In this document: positions 63,431 to 64,000 of the stretch, piece by piece
Layout: every line of letters starts with the position of its first letter
Position numbering within the stretch: position 1 is the stretch's first letter
Position numbers and translations under genes: made by a program
Source: an uncultured Gammaproteobacteria bacterium
Lineage (GTDB): Bacteria > Pseudomonadota > Gammaproteobacteria > Steroidobacterales > Woeseiaceae
Assembly (NCBI GenBank): GCA_937899415.1
Contig: CALBPI010000061.1
Coordinates: 1-64,000 of the forward strand
DNA: 64,000 nt
Direction: 5' to 3'
The notes under the pieces: model-generated
Database searches by the model: none
What the model saw: only the letters and a program-made list of their open reading frames with translations
Told to the model about the DNA's origin: nothing

Positions 63431-64000
63431 GTGACTGATACCAACCGGCTGTTCGAGCTGCTGCCATTTCTCGAGCCGCTCGCCAAGTGGCACCCGACGC
63501 TGCCGTCATTCGTCGTGCTGGCAGCGTTACTTCTCATTGCGGTCGCGGCGCACTTCATCGCGAGAACCATCTTCGTGCGCATCGCTCGCGCCCTGTCACG
63601 CCGGACCCAAACGGTCTGGGATAACGCCCTTATCGATCGCGGTGTCATCGGTCGTGTGGTTCAGCTGCTGCCCGCGATGATCGTCTATATCGGGCTCGAT
63701 TTCGTACCAGGCCTGGGCGATGACATCGCGACGTTGCTGCGCAACCTGACCCAGGGCTACATGATCCTCGTGCTGACGAGTGCGATTACGCGCGCGCTCA
63801 GCGTCGGCAATGCCATGTATGCGCGACACGCCGCGGCCGAACACCGTTCCATCAAAGGCTTCGTGCAGCTCATCCAGCTGGGTCTCTGGCTGCTCGCGAC
63901 CATTCTTGTCGTGTCCGTGCTCATCAACCGCTCGCCGCTGCTGCTGCTGTCGGGCTTTGGTGCGATGACGGCGATCATCCTGCTCGTGTTCCGCGACACT
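63431..64000 (+). CDS. MscS-family mechanosensitive channel (3' end beyond window)
   Basis: The first 190 residues of a small-conductance mechanosensitive channel. It starts from a GTG at 63431 (coding MTDTNRLFELLP) and has at least five membrane helices before the window edge. The segment LLLLSGFGAMTAIILLVFRDT matches the pore-helix TM3 region of the YbdG-type subgroup. Downstream beta domain and C-terminus are missing from the window. An 81-bp gap separates it from the DUF1838 gene. Confidence 0.85.
   Translation, partial: MTDTNRLFELLPFLEPLAKWHPTLPSFVVLAALLLIAVAAHFIARTIFVRIARALSRRTQTVWDNALIDRGVIGRVVQLLPAMIVYIGLDFVPGLGDDIATLLRNLTQGYMILVLTSAITRALSVGNAMYARHAAAEHRSIKGFVQLIQLGLWLLATILVVSVLINRSPLLLLSGFGAMTAIILLVFRDT

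Overview
The window is a GC-rich (roughly 60-65 % by eye), densely packed chromosomal segment with almost no mobile DNA. Gene content points to an aerobic gammaproteobacterium. It has ponA divergent from pilMNOPQ-aroK-aroB, a gmk-rpoZ-spoT-ridA-recG block, ubiC-ubiA, tesA divergent from ybbA-ybbP, a canonical two-cysteine OxyR and a caa3/aa3-type cytochrome oxidase operon. Species cannot be named from the sequence; an uncultured marine-type lineage would fit but is a guess. Most genes are housekeeping.

Layout. 1-4.7 kb (minus strand): K+ uptake (trkH, cut by the window edge; trkA) and uvrD. 4.8-9.5 kb (minus): a degenerate receiver protein behind a perfect 22-bp palindrome, then a NarL-type response regulator and its GAF/HisKA_3 histidine kinase, which read on directly from surf1 and a SCO-like cytochrome oxidase assembly gene. 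9.5-14.5 kb: DUF2909 twin-TM gene (plus) and the coxB-coxA-small TM-ctaG-coxC operon with a DUF2244 gene (minus). 14.5-24.4 kb (mostly minus): bioC, comF (plus), ubiC-ubiA, recG, ridA, spoT, rpoZ, gmk, yicC. 24.6-27.9 kb (plus): PP2C phosphatase, rph, rdgB and a hemW whose radical-SAM cluster motif lacks its first cysteine. 27.9-28.2 kb: an intergenic region with three consensus DnaA boxes and an AT-rich tract, ending in a strong promoter for rpmE. 28.3-33.1 kb: rpmE, gltA, a conserved unknown and ponA/mrcA (minus). 33.3-44.3 kb (plus): pilMNOPQ, aroK, aroB, dgt, pyrF, hemE, DUF445. 44.3-44.6 kb: two inverted REP-like palindromes with compensatory stem changes. 44.6-50.3 kb: fadD, tesA (minus), ybbA-ybbP (plus). 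50.3-54.6 kb (minus): a D-2-hydroxyacid dehydrogenase-phrB-oxyR-membrane protein operon. 54.6-57.9 kb (plus): ycgN, nitroreductase, then an 8-4-8 operator, a 90-aa unknown, a bicupin protein and a GntR/UTRA regulator. 58.0-63.3 kb: a large orphan lipoprotein, a calycin-like gene (minus) divergent across a second 8-4-8 dyad from a LeuC/LeuD paralogue pair and a secreted DUF1838 protein. 63.4 kb to the end: an MscS-family channel, truncated by the window.

How it fits together. Aerobic respiration (cox genes, surf1, ubiquinone synthesis), stringent response and nucleotide metabolism (spoT, rpoZ, gmk, rph, rdgB, dgt, pyrF), cell wall and type IV pilus assembly, and DNA repair/oxidative stress (uvrD, recG, phrB, oxyR) make up the core. 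The parts I cannot explain, and consider the most likely places for undescribed biology, are the cupin/GntR unit (55.8-58.0 kb), the LeuCD-like/DUF1838/calycin unit (59.9-63.3 kb), the DnaA-box cluster (28 kb), the kinase-regulator pair tied to surf1, and the motif-deficient HemW. No CRISPR array, tRNA, rRNA, prophage or transposase gene was seen.
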